11,747 bases of DNA, from NCBI GenBank assembly GCA_947628635.1, contig CANRAX010000030.1, forward strand, positions 1 to 11,747, given 5' to 3'. The DNA comes from an uncultured Bacilli bacterium. GTDB lineage: Bacteria > Bacillota_I > Bacilli_A > RF39 > UBA660. The position numbers and the translations under genes were made by a program. Each line of letters begins with the position of its first letter. Positions within the stretch are counted from its first letter, which is position 1. This document shows, piece after piece, positions 11,529-11,747 of this stretch. Below the pieces are notes generated by a model. That model was not told the origin of the DNA. It did not search any database and was given only the letters and a program-made list of their open reading frames with translations.

Positions 11529-11747
11529 TTAAACTGCGATATCTACGCCATTCATTTCATCATAAAGATGTCTTACTTTTTCACTAAATAAGAATACATT
11601 ACCGTATCCAAAATATGAAAAAGTATAATCTTGACTTTCACTTAAGAAAGCGGTTTGCATAGCATGCTGGTAACTTGCATAAACATGGCCACCTTTAGAA
11701 ACTCTAAAACTTTGTGTAATTTTTGCATCATTTCCAGCAACTACTTT
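11529..11747 (-). CDS. C-terminal part of an unrecognised protein (truncated by window)
   Basis: The last 72 residues of a minus-strand gene read KVVAGNDAKITQSF, then VSKGGHVYASYQHAMQTAF, then SQDYTFSYFGYGNVFLF, and end SEKVRHLYDEMNGVDIAV. The frame is open to the window edge and stops at TAA (11531-11529). It is a mixed alpha/beta segment rich in Tyr, Phe, Ser and Gly, with no Cys and no membrane segment. No family is recognised. The codon use and AT content resemble the neighbours, and a downstream hairpin with a U-run in this orientation supports it as a real expressed gene. Confidence 0.7.
   Translation of the reverse strand, partial: KVVAGNDAKITQSFRVSKGGHVYASYQHAMQTAFLSESQDYTFSYFGYGNVFLFSEKVRHLYDEMNGVDIAV

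Noticed and set aside
1..11747. Use of genetic code 4 (UGA as Trp)
   Set aside because: All frames are full length under the standard bacterial code, all Trp codons are TGG, and no in-frame TGA is needed.
1..11747. CRISPR array, insertion sequence, prophage or defence genes
   Set aside because: No regularly spaced repeats, transposase, integrase or terminal inverted repeats are seen; the tRNA-Arg gene has no partial 3' copy elsewhere in the window to suggest an attachment site.

Overview
The window is AT-rich, densely packed DNA with classic low-GC Firmicutes signals: sigma-A promoters (often with an extended TGn -10), strong Shine-Dalgarno sites, U-tract terminators and a HrcA/CIRCE operator. 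It also carries endospore-development genes (sigG, a ylmC/ymxH-family gene, yunB and a yutH-like gene). This fits a spore-forming member of the Bacilli/Erysipelotrichia/'RF39-like' gut lineages. The lineage is inferred from gene content and base composition only. Sixteen protein genes (two cut by the window edges) and one tRNA gene are supported. All sixteen stop codons are TAA or TAG, none TGA.

Layout. 1-636 is the 3' end of a secreted, cysteine-rich gene with Ig-like repeats, followed by a terminator. 637-1223 is a small heat-shock gene (Hsp20) under a CIRCE-overlapped promoter. 1273-2172 is a divergent PlsC-type acyltransferase with its own promoter inside the end of the hsp20 terminator. 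2329-5593 is a probable operon: a U32/RlhA-like RNA-hydroxylation enzyme, a membrane-anchored thioredoxin-fold protein, and the tRNA methyltransferase TrmL overlapping it by 8 nt. 5648-7411 is a sporulation block: sigG, ylmC, yunB. A hairpin that buries the sigG Shine-Dalgarno separates it from trmL. 7478-9546 holds yutD, yrzB (DUF1292) and a large unrecognised coiled-coil protein, ending in a strong terminator. 9664-10751 is a convergent pair, a yutH-like gene and a NifU-C/Nfu gene on the minus strand, whose stop codons overlap. 10835-11188 is an S1-domain RNA-binding protein, divergent from nfu through interleaved promoters. 11298-11374 is tRNA-Arg(UCU), then terminators, then the C-terminus of an unknown minus-strand gene.

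The genes fall into three functional groups. One is RNA and translation: U32 enzyme, TrmL, S1 protein, tRNA-Arg. The second is forespore and spore assembly: SigG, YlmC, YunB, YutH-like. The third is housekeeping and stress: Hsp20, Nfu, acyltransferase, thioredoxin-like protein. The set yunB, yutD, yutH-like and nfu/yutI recalls the yun/yut neighbourhood of Bacillus subtilis, which supports the weaker assignments. No mobile element, phage gene, CRISPR array or defence system is visible. The most notable signals are regulatory: the hairpin over the sigG ribosome-binding site, a hairpin between the yutD Shine-Dalgarno and start codon, and a yunB gene whose only well-placed start appears to be ATT. 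No stretch over 300 bases lacks a gene.
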